A stretch of DNA of 64,000 nt, taken from positions 535,300-599,299 of the forward strand of contig QHVT01000005.1 in the NCBI GenBank assembly GCA_003223645.1. Reading direction: 5' to 3'. Origin of the DNA: Acidobacteriota bacterium. GTDB lineage: Bacteria; Acidobacteriota; Thermoanaerobaculia; Gp7-AA8. Numbering within the stretch: the first letter of the stretch is position 1; each line of letters begins with the position of its first letter. This document shows positions 55,848-64,000 of this stretch, in pieces. The notes beneath the pieces were generated by a model. It was given only the letters and a program-made list of their open reading frames with translations. It had not been told where the DNA came from and did no database searches. The translations under genes were made by a program, and so were the position numbers.

Positions 55848-55953
55848 ACTCATCTCCTCATTCGCGATTGTGTGTGCGTGCGCGTGCGTCGCGATTAATT
55901 TACGCCTTTTATTGCGAACAAACCAGCGCGACGAGCGGCCGCATCACCGTAAA

Positions 55954-56424
55954 ATGTCCGGAATGGGTCCTCCGAGGCGGAAAACGCGCAGCGAGCATTC
56001 CTCCGGCGGTGCCGTGATCGCCGTCCGCGACGGCCTTCCTCACGTCGCGCTCATCGCCACGCGCAATCGCACGCGCTGGGGTTTGCCGAAAGGCGCGGTC
56101 GGCGAGGGCGAGACCTCGGAAGCGGCCGCGCTGCGCGAAGTGCGTGAAGAGACCGGCATCGAAGCGAAGATCGTCAAGCCGCTCGACACCATCGAGTACT
56201 TTTTCCGGGCGGGCGACACGCTGATTCAGAAGCGCGTCGACTTCTATCTGATGGAGTACGTCGCCGGCGAGCTCCAGCCGCAGCTCAGCGAAGTCGACGA
56301 CGTGGAGTGGGTCGAGCTGAGCGCGGCGCTGCGGCGCGCGAGCTTCGACTCCGAGCGGAAGCTGCTGGAGATGGCGTCGCACGACGCGGCGGTCGTTTCG
56401 CCGTCGTCGTCTTCTTCGTCTTAG
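55954..56424 (+). CDS. Nudix hydrolase
   Basis: A 156-residue Nudix enzyme. The Nudix box is GAVGEGETSEAAALREVREETGI, matching GX5EX7REUXEEXGU. GGAVIAVRDGLPHVALIATRNRTRWGLPKG precedes it. It likely hydrolyses a nucleoside diphosphate-linked compound or a diadenosine polyphosphate, not resolved by sequence. The C-terminus is a serine run (SPSSSSSS). Its 3' 140 bp overlap the convergent LigD-type phosphoesterase gene, an unusual amount. A second ATG at 55963 is an alternative start. Confidence 0.88.
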   Translation: MSGMGPPRRKTRSEHSSGGAVIAVRDGLPHVALIATRNRTRWGLPKGAVGEGETSEAAALREVREETGIEAKIVKPLDTIEYFFRAGDTLIQKRVDFYLMEYVAGELQPQLSEVDDVEWVELSAALRRASFDSERKLLEMASHDAAVVSPSSSSSS

Positions 56425-57067
56425 TCAATCTCGACGCGAGTGTCGGCGGTTTGCGCGACGCCGCTTTTCGATTGCTGATCCAGACGTTCTCCGGTCCGAC
56501 TTCTTCCACCAGGAGATTCGATACGACGGAGCGCGGCGCGACTTCCGTCACGTCGACTTTGTCGTTCGCGTACGCGTCGCGATGTTTGAGCAGCAGCCAC
56601 TCGTTGTCTTTTCCCGTCGAGCGTCCCTTGATCTTCACCAGCGCCCATTCGCCGAACATTTTTTTTCCGTACAGGCGAAACGTGAGCTTGCCGCCTGCGA
56701 GCGCTTTCACCGGATCGTCGCCCGGCTCGATGAGCTCCCACGTGCCCTGGTCCCAGATGATGACGTTGCCTGCGCCGTAGTTGTCGGCCGGGATCACGCC
56801 TTCGAACGACGCGTAGTCGTACGGATGATCCTCGGTCATCATCGCCAGTCGCTTGATCGACGGGTCGTAGGACGGACCTTTCGGCACGGCCCACGACTTC
56901 AGGACGCCTTCCATCTCCAGGCGGAAGTCGTAGTGCAGTCGCGTCGCGTCATGTTTTTGAATGACGAAGAGCGGCAGCTTTGTTTTCTTTTTCGTCTTTG
57001 CGCCCGACGGTTCCGGCGTATCGCCGAAGTCGCGCATTTGTTTGTACTTTTTCAGGAGGTCGGGCAT
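56285..57067 (-). CDS. Stand-alone LigD-type 3'-phosphoesterase
   Basis: A 260-residue protein. Residues ~35-190 are the LigD 3'-phosphoesterase domain: KHDATRLHYDFRLEMEGVLKSWAVPKGP, EDHPYDYASFEGVIPADNYGAGNVIIWDQGTW and WLLLKHRDAYA. The histidines and aspartate of HDATRLHYDFRLE and the HPYDY motif are the known catalytic set. It would trim 3' ends during non-homologous end joining. No ligase or polymerase domain is attached and no ku gene is in the window. The last ~60 residues are a basic Arg/Ser/Pro/Ala tail overlapping the Nudix gene. Confidence 0.87.
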   Translation of the reverse strand: MPDLLKKYKQMRDFGDTPEPSGAKTKKKTKLPLFVIQKHDATRLHYDFRLEMEGVLKSWAVPKGPSYDPSIKRLAMMTEDHPYDYASFEGVIPADNYGAGNVIIWDQGTWELIEPGDDPVKALAGGKLTFRLYGKKMFGEWALVKIKGRSTGKDNEWLLLKHRDAYANDKVDVTEVAPRSVVSNLLVEEVGPENVWISNRKAASRKPPTLASRLTKTKKTTTAKRPPRRATPSPAASARSRSSRAAAPRSARPTPRRRLR

Positions 57068-57169
57068 GGCGAATCCTCGTGCACGCGGTGTTCCATGCGT
57101 AAGTGGCAGTCTTCCGTGTGAGTTAGATTACCATCGGCGTCGATTTTGCAACCAGGGCCGCGGGTAGCG

Positions 57170-59491
57170 ATGTCTCCATCCATCAGGCGAATGCTTTGGG
57201 GCGCTTTTGCAGGCCTTGCGTTGCTCACGGCAGCGGGCGTGGCTTTCACGATCGCCGTGCTGCGGATGGAGCAGCGGCAGGAGACCACGGTCGTGCAAAA
57301 GCAGCGTCCCTTGATCGACGCCGTGCGCGACATGGACGACGCGATCAATGGGATGGTGGCAGCGGCGCGCGGATACATCATCTCCGGTCAAACTTCCTTT
57401 ACTCAGCAGTACGGTGATGCGCTCAAGGACTTCAATAAGGCGAAGGAACGGGCATCTGCTCAAACGGACGAGCCCCGGGATCTCCAGCAGCTCCACGAAT
57501 TCGTGCAGCACTATGAAGAAGTCAAGAAGCTCACGGACCGGCAAATCGACCAGTTCGACGCCGAGAAGAAAACGACGGACGCCGCAGTGGAGACCATGAA
57601 GAGCACCGCCGCGTTTCAACGCGGTGCGCCCGATTACGCCGGGATCATCACGGATCGCGTCCGCAGCGAACAGAGGGAAACCGCCGATCGCATCGACAAC
57701 ATCCGCCAATGGCTGATGATGGCCGTCGTCTTCTTCGGCATCGGCATGATCGTCGCCGGCGGTCTTGCGACTTGGCGCGTTGAACAAATTCTGCGCGACT
57801 CGATGTCGCGTCAGGGAAAACGCACCGAGGCGATCGTCGGCGGAATGTCGGACGGCGTCATGCTCGTCGACGGCGAAGGGCGCACCGTCTACGTCAACCC
57901 CGCCGCGCAGCGGCTCCTCGGCAAGTCCACGATCGGCGTTCCGATCTTCCGTCACTCCGATATTTACAACTTCCGCGACGCGCACGGGCGGCTGCTCGAT
58001 CCGGGCGAACTGCCGGCCGCGCAGGCGCTGTCGACGGGACGCGCCGTTCGCGAAATGACAGTCGTCATCGGACGCGACGATGCGCGCGTCAGCGTCTCGA
58101 TGAGCGCGACGCCGCTGCAGGAAGACGGAAAGATCACCGGCGTGCTGGTGATGTTCCGCGACATCACCGAGCGCCGCGCGCTCGAAGAGCAGATGCAACT
58201 GCAGGCCGAGCGCGCGCAGATCATCGCCGACGCCGGCGCATTCTTCTCCTCGAACATCGATCCCGCCTGGGTCACGCAGGCGATCGCCGAGCGCGTCGCC
58301 GAAGTGCTCGGCGACTGGGCTGCCGTCATTTTGAAAGAGCCGGACGCGAAAGAGCTGCGCGTCGCCGCGATCTATCACCGCGACATCGCCTCCCTCGGCA
58401 TGGCGTGGTCCTACATCTATCGCCAGCCGCTCATCGTCGGCGAGGGTTTGATCGGACAGGTCATCGCCACCAACTATCCGTCGCTCACCACCAACGTGCG
58501 GCCGTCGGGCGACGACACGAATCCGGGCAGCATGTATCACTCGGCTCCGATGAAGCTCGCGTCGCTGCTCATCCTTCCGCTGCGCACGCGGCGCGAGATG
58601 ATCGGCGCGCTGGTGATCGCCGCAAACGATCCCGACCGCGCGATGACGGACGACAAGCTGCCGCTCGTGGAAGTGCTCGCCGAGCGCGCGTCGCTGGCGA
58701 TCGAGAACGCGAAGCTCTACACCGAACAGGTCGAGGCGCGGCGCAAGGTCGAAGATCTGTCGCGACTGAAAGACGAGTTCCTCTCGATCGCGTCGCACGA
58801 GCTGCGCACGCCCGTCACGTCGATCAAGGGCTACACGCAGCTCGCGAAGATGCTGATCAAAGAGGGCGACCTCAATACCTCCGAGGATTATCTGGACATC
58901 GCGCTCGACCAGATCGATCGCATGTCGCGATTGATCCTCGAGCTGCTCGACGTGTCGCGCATCGAGACCGGCCGTCTCGAAATCCGCCGCGATCAGATTT
59001 CCTGGTCGCAGTTCGTGCGCGACGTCGTGCATCGCCATCACACCGCGGTCAGCGACCGGCGCTTCCACGTCAGCGTTCCGAGCGCGAACAAGGTCGTCAC
59101 CGGCGATCGCGATCGCCTCGAGCAGGTCCTCGGCAATCTGCTGGAGAACGCGGTGAAGTATTCGCCCGACGGCAGCGACATTACCGTCGCGGTGGACGAC
59201 AAAGGCGACTCGCTGCTCACTGCCGTGTGCGATCGCGGCATCGGCATTCCGGCCGACGAGCTCGGGCAGGTCTTCGAGCGCTTCCATCGCGGCCGCCAGG
59301 TCTCGTCGACGAATTACGGCGGCCTCGGACTCGGCCTTTACATCACCAAGCAGATCATCGAGCGCCACGGCGGAACGATCTGGGTGGAGAGCAAGGAAGG
59401 GCAGGGGACGACGTTCTACTTCTCGCTGCCCGCCGCCGAGCATCCCGCGGTCGCGTCTTCGCCGGAGCCCCCGCGCGCGGTCGCGACGTAA
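57170..59491 (+). CDS. Membrane sensor histidine kinase with CHASE3-like, PAS and GAF domains
   Basis: A 773-residue kinase. Two membrane helices (residues ~8-28 and ~185-205) flank a CHASE3-like helical bundle (DAVRDMDDAINGMVAAARGYIISGQ). PAS (AIVGGMSDGVMLVDGEGRTVYVNPAAQRLLG) and GAF (~350-510) domains follow. HisKA has the phosphoacceptor in LSIASHELRTP (H543). HATPase has NLLENAVKYS, DRGIGIP and GGLGLGLYI. No response regulator is adjacent. The stop overlaps the next start (TAATG), tying the kinase to a secreted protease. Confidence 0.92.
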   Translation: MSPSIRRMLWGAFAGLALLTAAGVAFTIAVLRMEQRQETTVVQKQRPLIDAVRDMDDAINGMVAAARGYIISGQTSFTQQYGDALKDFNKAKERASAQTDEPRDLQQLHEFVQHYEEVKKLTDRQIDQFDAEKKTTDAAVETMKSTAAFQRGAPDYAGIITDRVRSEQRETADRIDNIRQWLMMAVVFFGIGMIVAGGLATWRVEQILRDSMSRQGKRTEAIVGGMSDGVMLVDGEGRTVYVNPAAQRLLGKSTIGVPIFRHSDIYNFRDAHGRLLDPGELPAAQALSTGRAVREMTVVIGRDDARVSVSMSATPLQEDGKITGVLVMFRDITERRALEEQMQLQAERAQIIADAGAFFSSNIDPAWVTQAIAERVAEVLGDWAAVILKEPDAKELRVAAIYHRDIASLGMAWSYIYRQPLIVGEGLIGQVIATNYPSLTTNVRPSGDDTNPGSMYHSAPMKLASLLILPLRTRREMIGALVIAANDPDRAMTDDKLPLVEVLAERASLAIENAKLYTEQVEARRKVEDLSRLKDEFLSIASHELRTPVTSIKGYTQLAKMLIKEGDLNTSEDYLDIALDQIDRMSRLILELLDVSRIETGRLEIRRDQISWSQFVRDVVHRHHTAVSDRRFHVSVPSANKVVTGDRDRLEQVLGNLLENAVKYSPDGSDITVAVDDKGDSLLTAVCDRGIGIPADELGQVFERFHRGRQVSSTNYGGLGLGLYITKQIIERHGGTIWVESKEGQGTTFYFSLPAAEHPAVASSPEPPRAVAT

Positions 59492-62487
59492 TGCTCCTTT
59501 CTCTCGCGTTCGCGTTCGCACTCGACCTGCGACTCGAGCTCGTCCGCGAGTCCTTGACGGGAACGCACTGCCGCTATCGTCAATACGTCGACGGTCTGCC
59601 GACGGACGATTACGTCACGACGCCCTGCACCGTGGAGCGGCGGCCGCCGTCGGCCGCCGATTCTCGCGAGAACCCGGCGGCCGAAGCGGCCGCCGCTCCA
59701 CTTCGATGGGCGGGCTCACGCATCGCGCACCGCGTCATCGACGAACACTACCTCGAAGACTACGACGCCGAATCGGGCGCGCTTCTGCGCCGCATCCCGC
59801 TCTTCTTCAACGCCACGAAGCCCGCGCGCGTGTTCGATCCGAATCCCGTCGTCGCGCTGAACGATCCGTCGCTGCAGGACCGCAACGACGCGAACGTGAT
59901 TCCGGATGCCGCGTACAAAAACGTGCAGCTGCAGGACGTCGCCGACAGCGGTCCGCTGCGCGGTCCATACATCTCGCTCGTCGACGTGCAGGCACCCGCC
60001 GTCCCGCCGTCCGACGCGAGCGGCTCGCTCCTGTTCAATCGCGCGGACGACGGCTTCGAAGACGTCAACGCGTACTTTCACATCGATACCGCGCAGCGCT
60101 ATCTGCAATCGATCGGATACACGGGCCGCCGCGCGATCGCGCCGTATCCGATCGAGACGGACGCGCACGCGCGCAGTGGTCTCGACAACTCCCTCTTTCT
60201 TGCCGATCCGTTTCATCCCGGTACCGGCACGCTCTTCTTCGGCACGGGCGGCGTCGACGACGCGGAAGACGGCGATCTGGTCGTGCACGAATACGGTCAC
60301 GCGATTCACGAATGGATCGCGCCGGGCTCGTTCAACGGAACGTTCTCCAGCGAGGCGCGCGCGTTCAGCGAGGCGTTCGGCGATTACTGGGCGTGGTCGA
60401 ATCACTACGCGCAGCGCGTGCAGTCAGGGCGCGATCCGTTCTGCTTCGCCGACTGGGACCCGCGCTGCTGGACCGACGACTCCGCGGAGCTGTGCGGCAA
60501 TCCCCCGAACACCGATTGCCTGCGCCGCCTCGACAGTCCGCACACGATGGCGGACTACCAGCGCATCGAAGGGCCGGGCATTCCGCACGAGAACGGCCAG
60601 ATCATGTCGTCCGCGCTGCGCGAGATTTTTCTCGCGATCGGAAAGCCGGTCACCGACACGATCGTCATCGAGTCGATCTTCGGCGCGCCGTCGCTGCCGG
60701 CGTTTGCGGTGATGGCGCGGCGAATGATCGACGCCGATCAACTGCTGTACGGCGGCTCGCACGCGACGACGATCTGCGCGGCGATGGCGTCGCGCGAAAT
60801 CCTCACCGCCGATCAATGCGCGATCGTGCCGCGCGGCGAATGGACGCATTATCCGAGCGGCGAGCGCGCGATTCCGATTCCCGAGGCGGAGCCGAACGGG
60901 ATTGCGTCGCACGTGACGATCACGGATCCGCGCGCGATCGAAAAATTGTTCGTGCGCGTCGACGTCGCGCATCCCTCGCGCGGCGATCTCCGCATCGAGC
61001 TCGTCGCGCCCGACGGCACGAGCGCGGTGCTGCAGCAGATCTCCACCGATCGCGCGCGCGACATTCACGTGACGTACGGCATCGACGCGACACCGGCGTC
61101 GCCGCTCGACGTCTTCCGCGGAAAAAGCGCGGCGGGAACGTGGACGCTGCGCGTCGTCGATCTCATCCTGCAGGACGCGGGCACGCTGCAGTCGTGGGAC
61201 CTCGTCATCCAGTTCGCCGGCGACGCGCCCGCGCCGCAGCGCCCGCGCGACGCGCGAACGCAGATGATTCCGGCAGTCGGACATCGCTTCGGCGAGAGCG
61301 ACACGTTCTTCGCGAGCGACTTGCGCATCGCGAATCCGTCGAATGCGCAGAAGACGGCGACGCTCATCTTCACGCGCGACGGCGACGACGGCCGCGCGAA
61401 TTTCTCCGCCGTGAACGTCGTCCTCGCGCCCGGTGAGACCGTCGCGTACGACGACGTCGTGCAGCGCGTGTTTCACACGTCCGGCACCGGCTCGCTCGAA
61501 GTCTTAGGCGACGTGATCGCGATGAGCCGCACGTACGTGCCGCTCACGAGCGGCGGGACGGTGGGGCAGACCGTGCCGCCGAATCTCGACACGATCGGCG
61601 CGAACGACGGCGCACTGATTGCGACGTTCTTCCCGCTCTCCACGAGCCGCGTTCGCATCGGAGTCGTCGAGACTGCAGGCGTCCCGGCAACCGTTCGCTT
61701 CTCCTTCGGACTCGAGTTGCACAGCATCGATGTGCCGGCGTACGGACACACGCAGTTGCCCATCCCGAATTTCTTCCAGTTCACTTACAGCCTCGAGACG
61801 AGCACGCCCGGCGCGCGCGTTGCGGCGTACATCACCGAGATCGACAACACGACCGGCGACGCCATGTTCATCCCTGCCGTGCGCGGACACCAGACAACCG
61901 CGACGCGCATCGCGCCCGTCGCCGACACGGCCGGCGTGAACGGCAACGCGTGGCGCAGCGATCTCTTGCTCGGTCCGACCAGCGGCACCGACGTCACATT
62001 CGTCGACGGAAGCGGAGGCACGGTCACGCGCCGGCTCGCGGGCCAGCGGCTGTTCCCGTCAGTGCTGCGCGACACCTTCGGCAAAACGAATACTTCCGGC
62101 ATCCTCGTCGCGCAGATCCCGCCGTTCGCCGAGCTCACCGCCACGCGAATGGTCAACGGCGCGGCCAGCGAGTACGTGCCGTTCGTCGATCCCGCCGGTC
62201 CCGCCGAACAGCATCTCGTCTTCATCGAGAGCACCGACGCGTTTCGAACGAACGTCGGCTTCGTCGCGAACGAGCCCGCCGTCGCGGAAGTCATCCTCTT
62301 CGACGGCGCGGGGCATGAGATCGACCGCCGCACGCTCGACACGCCGCGCGGCATCGCGCAGCTGGCGGTCACGCCGCGCGTAACCAACGGCCGCGCGCTC
62401 GTGCGCTTTCTCTCCGGAACCGGCCGCGCGTTTGCCTCGATGATCGACAACGTGACCGGCGACGCCGCAACGACTCTTGGGCAGTGA
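59491..62487 (+). CDS. Secreted gluzincin metalloprotease with P-domain and extra C-terminal domains
   Basis: A 998-residue exported protease. A short hydrophobic start (LLSLAFAFALDL) is a weak signal peptide. The zinc motif is VVHEYGHAIHEW (H266-H270) with the third ligand in FSEAFGDYW (E294), as in fungalysin-like gluzincins. Residues ~470-590 are a proprotein-convertase P domain (EKLFVRVDVAHPSRGDLRIELVAPDGTSAVL and GTWTLRVVD...WDLVI). About 400 further residues form repeated beta domains (SDTFFASDLRIANPSNAQKTATLIFTRDG). A palindromic element is in frame at residues ~48-71. Translationally coupled to the histidine kinase. Confidence 0.85.
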   Translation: MLLSLAFAFALDLRLELVRESLTGTHCRYRQYVDGLPTDDYVTTPCTVERRPPSAADSRENPAAEAAAAPLRWAGSRIAHRVIDEHYLEDYDAESGALLRRIPLFFNATKPARVFDPNPVVALNDPSLQDRNDANVIPDAAYKNVQLQDVADSGPLRGPYISLVDVQAPAVPPSDASGSLLFNRADDGFEDVNAYFHIDTAQRYLQSIGYTGRRAIAPYPIETDAHARSGLDNSLFLADPFHPGTGTLFFGTGGVDDAEDGDLVVHEYGHAIHEWIAPGSFNGTFSSEARAFSEAFGDYWAWSNHYAQRVQSGRDPFCFADWDPRCWTDDSAELCGNPPNTDCLRRLDSPHTMADYQRIEGPGIPHENGQIMSSALREIFLAIGKPVTDTIVIESIFGAPSLPAFAVMARRMIDADQLLYGGSHATTICAAMASREILTADQCAIVPRGEWTHYPSGERAIPIPEAEPNGIASHVTITDPRAIEKLFVRVDVAHPSRGDLRIELVAPDGTSAVLQQISTDRARDIHVTYGIDATPASPLDVFRGKSAAGTWTLRVVDLILQDAGTLQSWDLVIQFAGDAPAPQRPRDARTQMIPAVGHRFGESDTFFASDLRIANPSNAQKTATLIFTRDGDDGRANFSAVNVVLAPGETVAYDDVVQRVFHTSGTGSLEVLGDVIAMSRTYVPLTSGGTVGQTVPPNLDTIGANDGALIATFFPLSTSRVRIGVVETAGVPATVRFSFGLELHSIDVPAYGHTQLPIPNFFQFTYSLETSTPGARVAAYITEIDNTTGDAMFIPAVRGHQTTATRIAPVADTAGVNGNAWRSDLLLGPTSGTDVTFVDGSGGTVTRRLAGQRLFPSVLRDTFGKTNTSGILVAQIPPFAELTATRMVNGAASEYVPFVDPAGPAEQHLVFIESTDAFRTNVGFVANEPAVAEVILFDGAGHEIDRRTLDTPRGIAQLAVTPRVTNGRALVRFLSGTGRAFASMIDNVTGDAATTLGQ
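59632..59701. repeat. GTGGAGCGGC palindromic element, copy 5 (in frame in the metalloprotease)
   Basis: A 70-bp element with perfect 16-bp outer arms (GTGGAGCGGCGGCCGC and its complement). It encodes [23 protein letters not shown] near the N-terminus of the metalloprotease, in the propeptide region. The end sequences and the encoded AAEAAAAP match those of the dnaX copy. Confidence 0.85.
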
Positions 62488-62503
62488 TATCCTCCGCGCC
62501 GCC

Positions 62504-63127
62504 ATGTCAGAACGCCCCATCGCCGAGGCGCAGACGCTGGCGCAGCTCCCGTTCAAGATCCTCGAAGAAGTGATCCGGCAACTGCGCAGCACGCGCAACG
62601 ACATCATCCGCTACGGTGTCTGGAACATCCGTAACGTCTCCGACGACGAGTTCAACAAGACCGACGACCGCAAGCTCCTCGGCTATTTCCGGCAGGACCT
62701 GCTCGAGACGCGCTTCCTCTCCAAAGGCCGCCGCATCGATCTGATCCAGCTCTGGAAATGGTTCGACGATCAGATGAGCGGCACCGAGCCGCTGCTCATC
62801 GGCGAAGACGAGCTGTTTCTCAACATCCAGGACAAAGACCTGGAGAAAGTGCGCAGGCGCATTGAAGAGATCCAGTCATTCTTCGCCACGCTGCGCGGCG
62901 ACGATCTCGACGCGTTCCGCCGCGTCAAATACAAACTGCGGCGAACGGTGATGCGGCTCACGTACGACCTGCATCACCTGTTCAAGCGGCTCGAGAAATA
63001 CCGCAAGAACGTGATGATGTCCGGCGGAGCGCCGCCGTACCTCGAGCGGGAACGCGTCCCGCTCGAAGCCGTGGCCGAGATCCCCGAGCCGCCGCCCATG
63101 GACGAGCACGAGGAAGCGGAGGCGTAG
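62504..63127 (+). CDS. Uncharacterised helical protein
   Basis: A 207-residue protein rich in long amphipathic helices: AQTLAQLPFKILEEVIRQLRSTRNDIIRYGVWNIRNVSDDEF, then LEKVRRRIEEIQSFFATLRGDDLDAFRRVKYKLRRTVMRLTYDLHHLFKRLEKYRKNVMM. The C-terminus is Pro/Glu-rich. No signal peptide, membrane helix or catalytic motif is visible. It starts 16 bp after the metalloprotease stop and is followed directly by a lipoprotein gene, so all four genes from the histidine kinase on may be one transcript. Confidence 0.6.
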   Translation: MSERPIAEAQTLAQLPFKILEEVIRQLRSTRNDIIRYGVWNIRNVSDDEFNKTDDRKLLGYFRQDLLETRFLSKGRRIDLIQLWKWFDDQMSGTEPLLIGEDELFLNIQDKDLEKVRRRIEEIQSFFATLRGDDLDAFRRVKYKLRRTVMRLTYDLHHLFKRLEKYRKNVMMSGGAPPYLERERVPLEAVAEIPEPPPMDEHEEAEA

Positions 63128-63667
63128 ATGGGTATGCCGTCGCGAAAGCTGTTCGCAGTGGTTGCCCTGCTTGCGGTGACCGCCGGCTGTGGGTACGGAA
63201 GGCGCGGATCGTCCGGGAATTCCGCGTCGTTCGGACATGGCTCGCACTTGGATTCGCACTATGTCTACGAGGGAAGCGACGAGCCGGTCCCGCTGTGCCA
63301 CGTTCTCTTCGTGCCGCAATGGGATCCGCCGCGCGTCGATTACGGCTTTCAGTACGCAAGCGGCGGTGACGACCGGAAGCACACCTTTCGCCTTTCATAC
63401 CTGGAGCGAGGCGTGAAGCAGTTCGAGGCGCAGCCCGTTACGGTCGTCCGCCGGTACCTGCTCGCGGACACGTTGGAAGGCGGCGGCGGCCGGTTCAACC
63501 TGGCTGACGGAAACATCTTCGTCGTCGCGGTCGATCGCGGCGGATCGATCCGCGTATCGCAGGTCCCACGCCTCGAAGGGAAACGGCAGCCCTCCGAGAT
63601 TCTCGCTGCCGTGAAGAAGGCGTTGCCGAACGACGCGCGCGTGCAGGCTCTGACGCTCCAGCGGTGA
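63128..63667 (+). CDS. Predicted lipoprotein, unknown function
   Basis: A 179-residue protein with a lipoprotein signal peptide (KLFAVVALLAVTAGCGYG; lipid cysteine after VTAG). The mature domain contains VYEGSDEPVPLCHVLFVPQWDPPRVDYGFQYASGG and FNLADGNIFVVAVDRGGSIRVSQVPRLEGKRQPSEILAAVKKAL. No family recognised. It begins immediately after the stop of the helical gene; an ATG at 63134 is an alternative. It ends the run from the histidine kinase. Confidence 0.6.
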   Translation: MGMPSRKLFAVVALLAVTAGCGYGRRGSSGNSASFGHGSHLDSHYVYEGSDEPVPLCHVLFVPQWDPPRVDYGFQYASGGDDRKHTFRLSYLERGVKQFEAQPVTVVRRYLLADTLEGGGGRFNLADGNIFVVAVDRGGSIRVSQVPRLEGKRQPSEILAAVKKALPNDARVQALTLQR

Positions 63668-63780
63668 GGTGAACAGCGCCCGGGCGGTGCACGCGATCGT
63701 TCGTGCCGGAGCTTCACGCGCGGCAATCTCGCGAAGACGCTCGACGACGCGCTCGACGCTCGGTCTGCGCTATCGTCATC

Positions 63781-63853
63781 TTGAGCCGCGTAGACGGCGA
63801 AAGATCTCAATCTACGTAACTTGAGATCCTTCGCTGCGCTTCGCCGGCTCAGA
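63781..63853. repeat. Dispersed palindrome of the GAGCCGCG...GATCTCAA type
   Basis: The left arm starts TTGAGCCGCG and ends GATCTCAA. The right arm starts TTGAGATCCTTCGC and ends GCCGGCTCAGA. The arms are about 31 bp with several mismatches and a 10-nt spacer (TCTACGTAAC). I recall similar 'GAGCGCAGCGAAGGATCT' repeats as common in related genomes, a memory rather than a search. It lies in the 243-bp gap between the lipoprotein and the transposase-like start. I see no gene in that gap. Confidence 0.65.
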
Positions 63854-63910
63854 GGGTGTGAAGAATTCGCGCGTGCTGTGGAAAAGTGACAATGACCGTA
63901 CCATCGGTTC

Positions 63911-64000
63911 ATGAGCGAGAAGCAAGAGCCGAAAGCGCGAGTGGTGGAAGTGAATCGGGCCCAGATGCGACTGGTCCCAATGGATCTCGAATCGTTGCTG
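63911..64000 (+). mobile_element. N-terminus of a probable IS transposase (cut by window edge)
   Basis: Thirty codons from an ATG at 63911 encode KARVVEVNRAQMRLVPMDLESLL. VNR.QM.L.P.D.ESLL is the kind of opening seen in IS1182/IS5-like transposases. Only the first 30 residues are present, so family and completeness cannot be judged. A terminal inverted repeat should lie near 63860-63910 but I cannot identify it alone. Confidence 0.5.

Noticed and set aside
57128..59521. 797-residue minus-strand frame opposite the histidine kinase
   Set aside because: Shadow frame of a clear kinase gene; no recognisable motif.

Overview
The window looks like the replication-origin region of a high-GC Gram-negative bacterial chromosome. 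An Acidobacteriota-type genome is my best guess. Supporting it are a large Oar-type TonB receptor with an N-terminal carboxypeptidase-like domain, MglA plus roadblock signalling, a bactofilin beside parAB, HslVU, ECF sigma factors paired with a Ser/Thr kinase or an anti-sigma factor, and many short intergenic palindromes. This is inferred from gene content and order; no rRNA gene is present to test it.

Layout. 1-11123: a leftward cluster runs back from the origin: rpmH, rnpA, yidD, yidC, khpB(jag), mnmE, mnmG, rsmG, parA, parB, bactofilin, and beyond a rightward ykgJ-type gene two ATP synthase b-type subunits (the second cut by the window edge). Two parS sites lie in it. 11124-20879: the rightward arm carries dnaA, dnaN, recF, gyrB, gyrA and a DUF507 gene. 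Candidate DnaA boxes lie just before dnaA and palindromic TTTCCGCA motifs lie between dnaA and dnaN, so oriC is probably here. 20900-31300: RNase G, a DNPH1-like nucleotide hydrolase, tRNA-Asn, a methyltransferase, an ECF sigma/Ser-Thr kinase pair, a SufR-like regulator, an aldehyde dehydrogenase and a TonB-dependent receptor. 31300-35300: a TetR-HlyD-ABC-ABC efflux operon with a clear operator, then a lone HicB. 35300-43900: hslVU, an RluD-type pseudouridine synthase, a repeat-rich exported protein, recA, a membrane/SpeE-like fusion and a UdgX-type uracil-DNA glycosylase. 43900-49800: an uncharacterised gene, mglA, a roadblock protein, recR, ybaB, dnaX, SRP RNA, tRNAs and tadA. 50000-55100: an ECF sigma, anti-sigma, unknown protein and TPR-CHAT protease cluster. 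55100-64000: tRNAs, Nudix, LigD-type phosphoesterase, a histidine kinase coupled to a secreted metalloprotease, and the first codons of a probable transposase.

Most interesting. (1) The sigma/anti-sigma/TPR-CHAT cluster resembles a protease-gated transcription switch. (2) A family of palindromes bounded by GTGGAGCGGC and GCCGCTCCAC occurs five times; four copies lie in frame inside protein genes (mnmE, dnaX, the SpeE-like fusion and the metalloprotease), recalling the in-frame palindromic elements of Rickettsia. (3) Six long hairpins are built from 7- or 8-bp tandem units and often supply the start, stop or tail of the neighbouring gene. (4) A 13-unit 21-bp array between mnmG and rsmG supplies the stop codon of one gene and the ribosome-binding site of the other. 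I saw no CRISPR array, rRNA operon or prophage.
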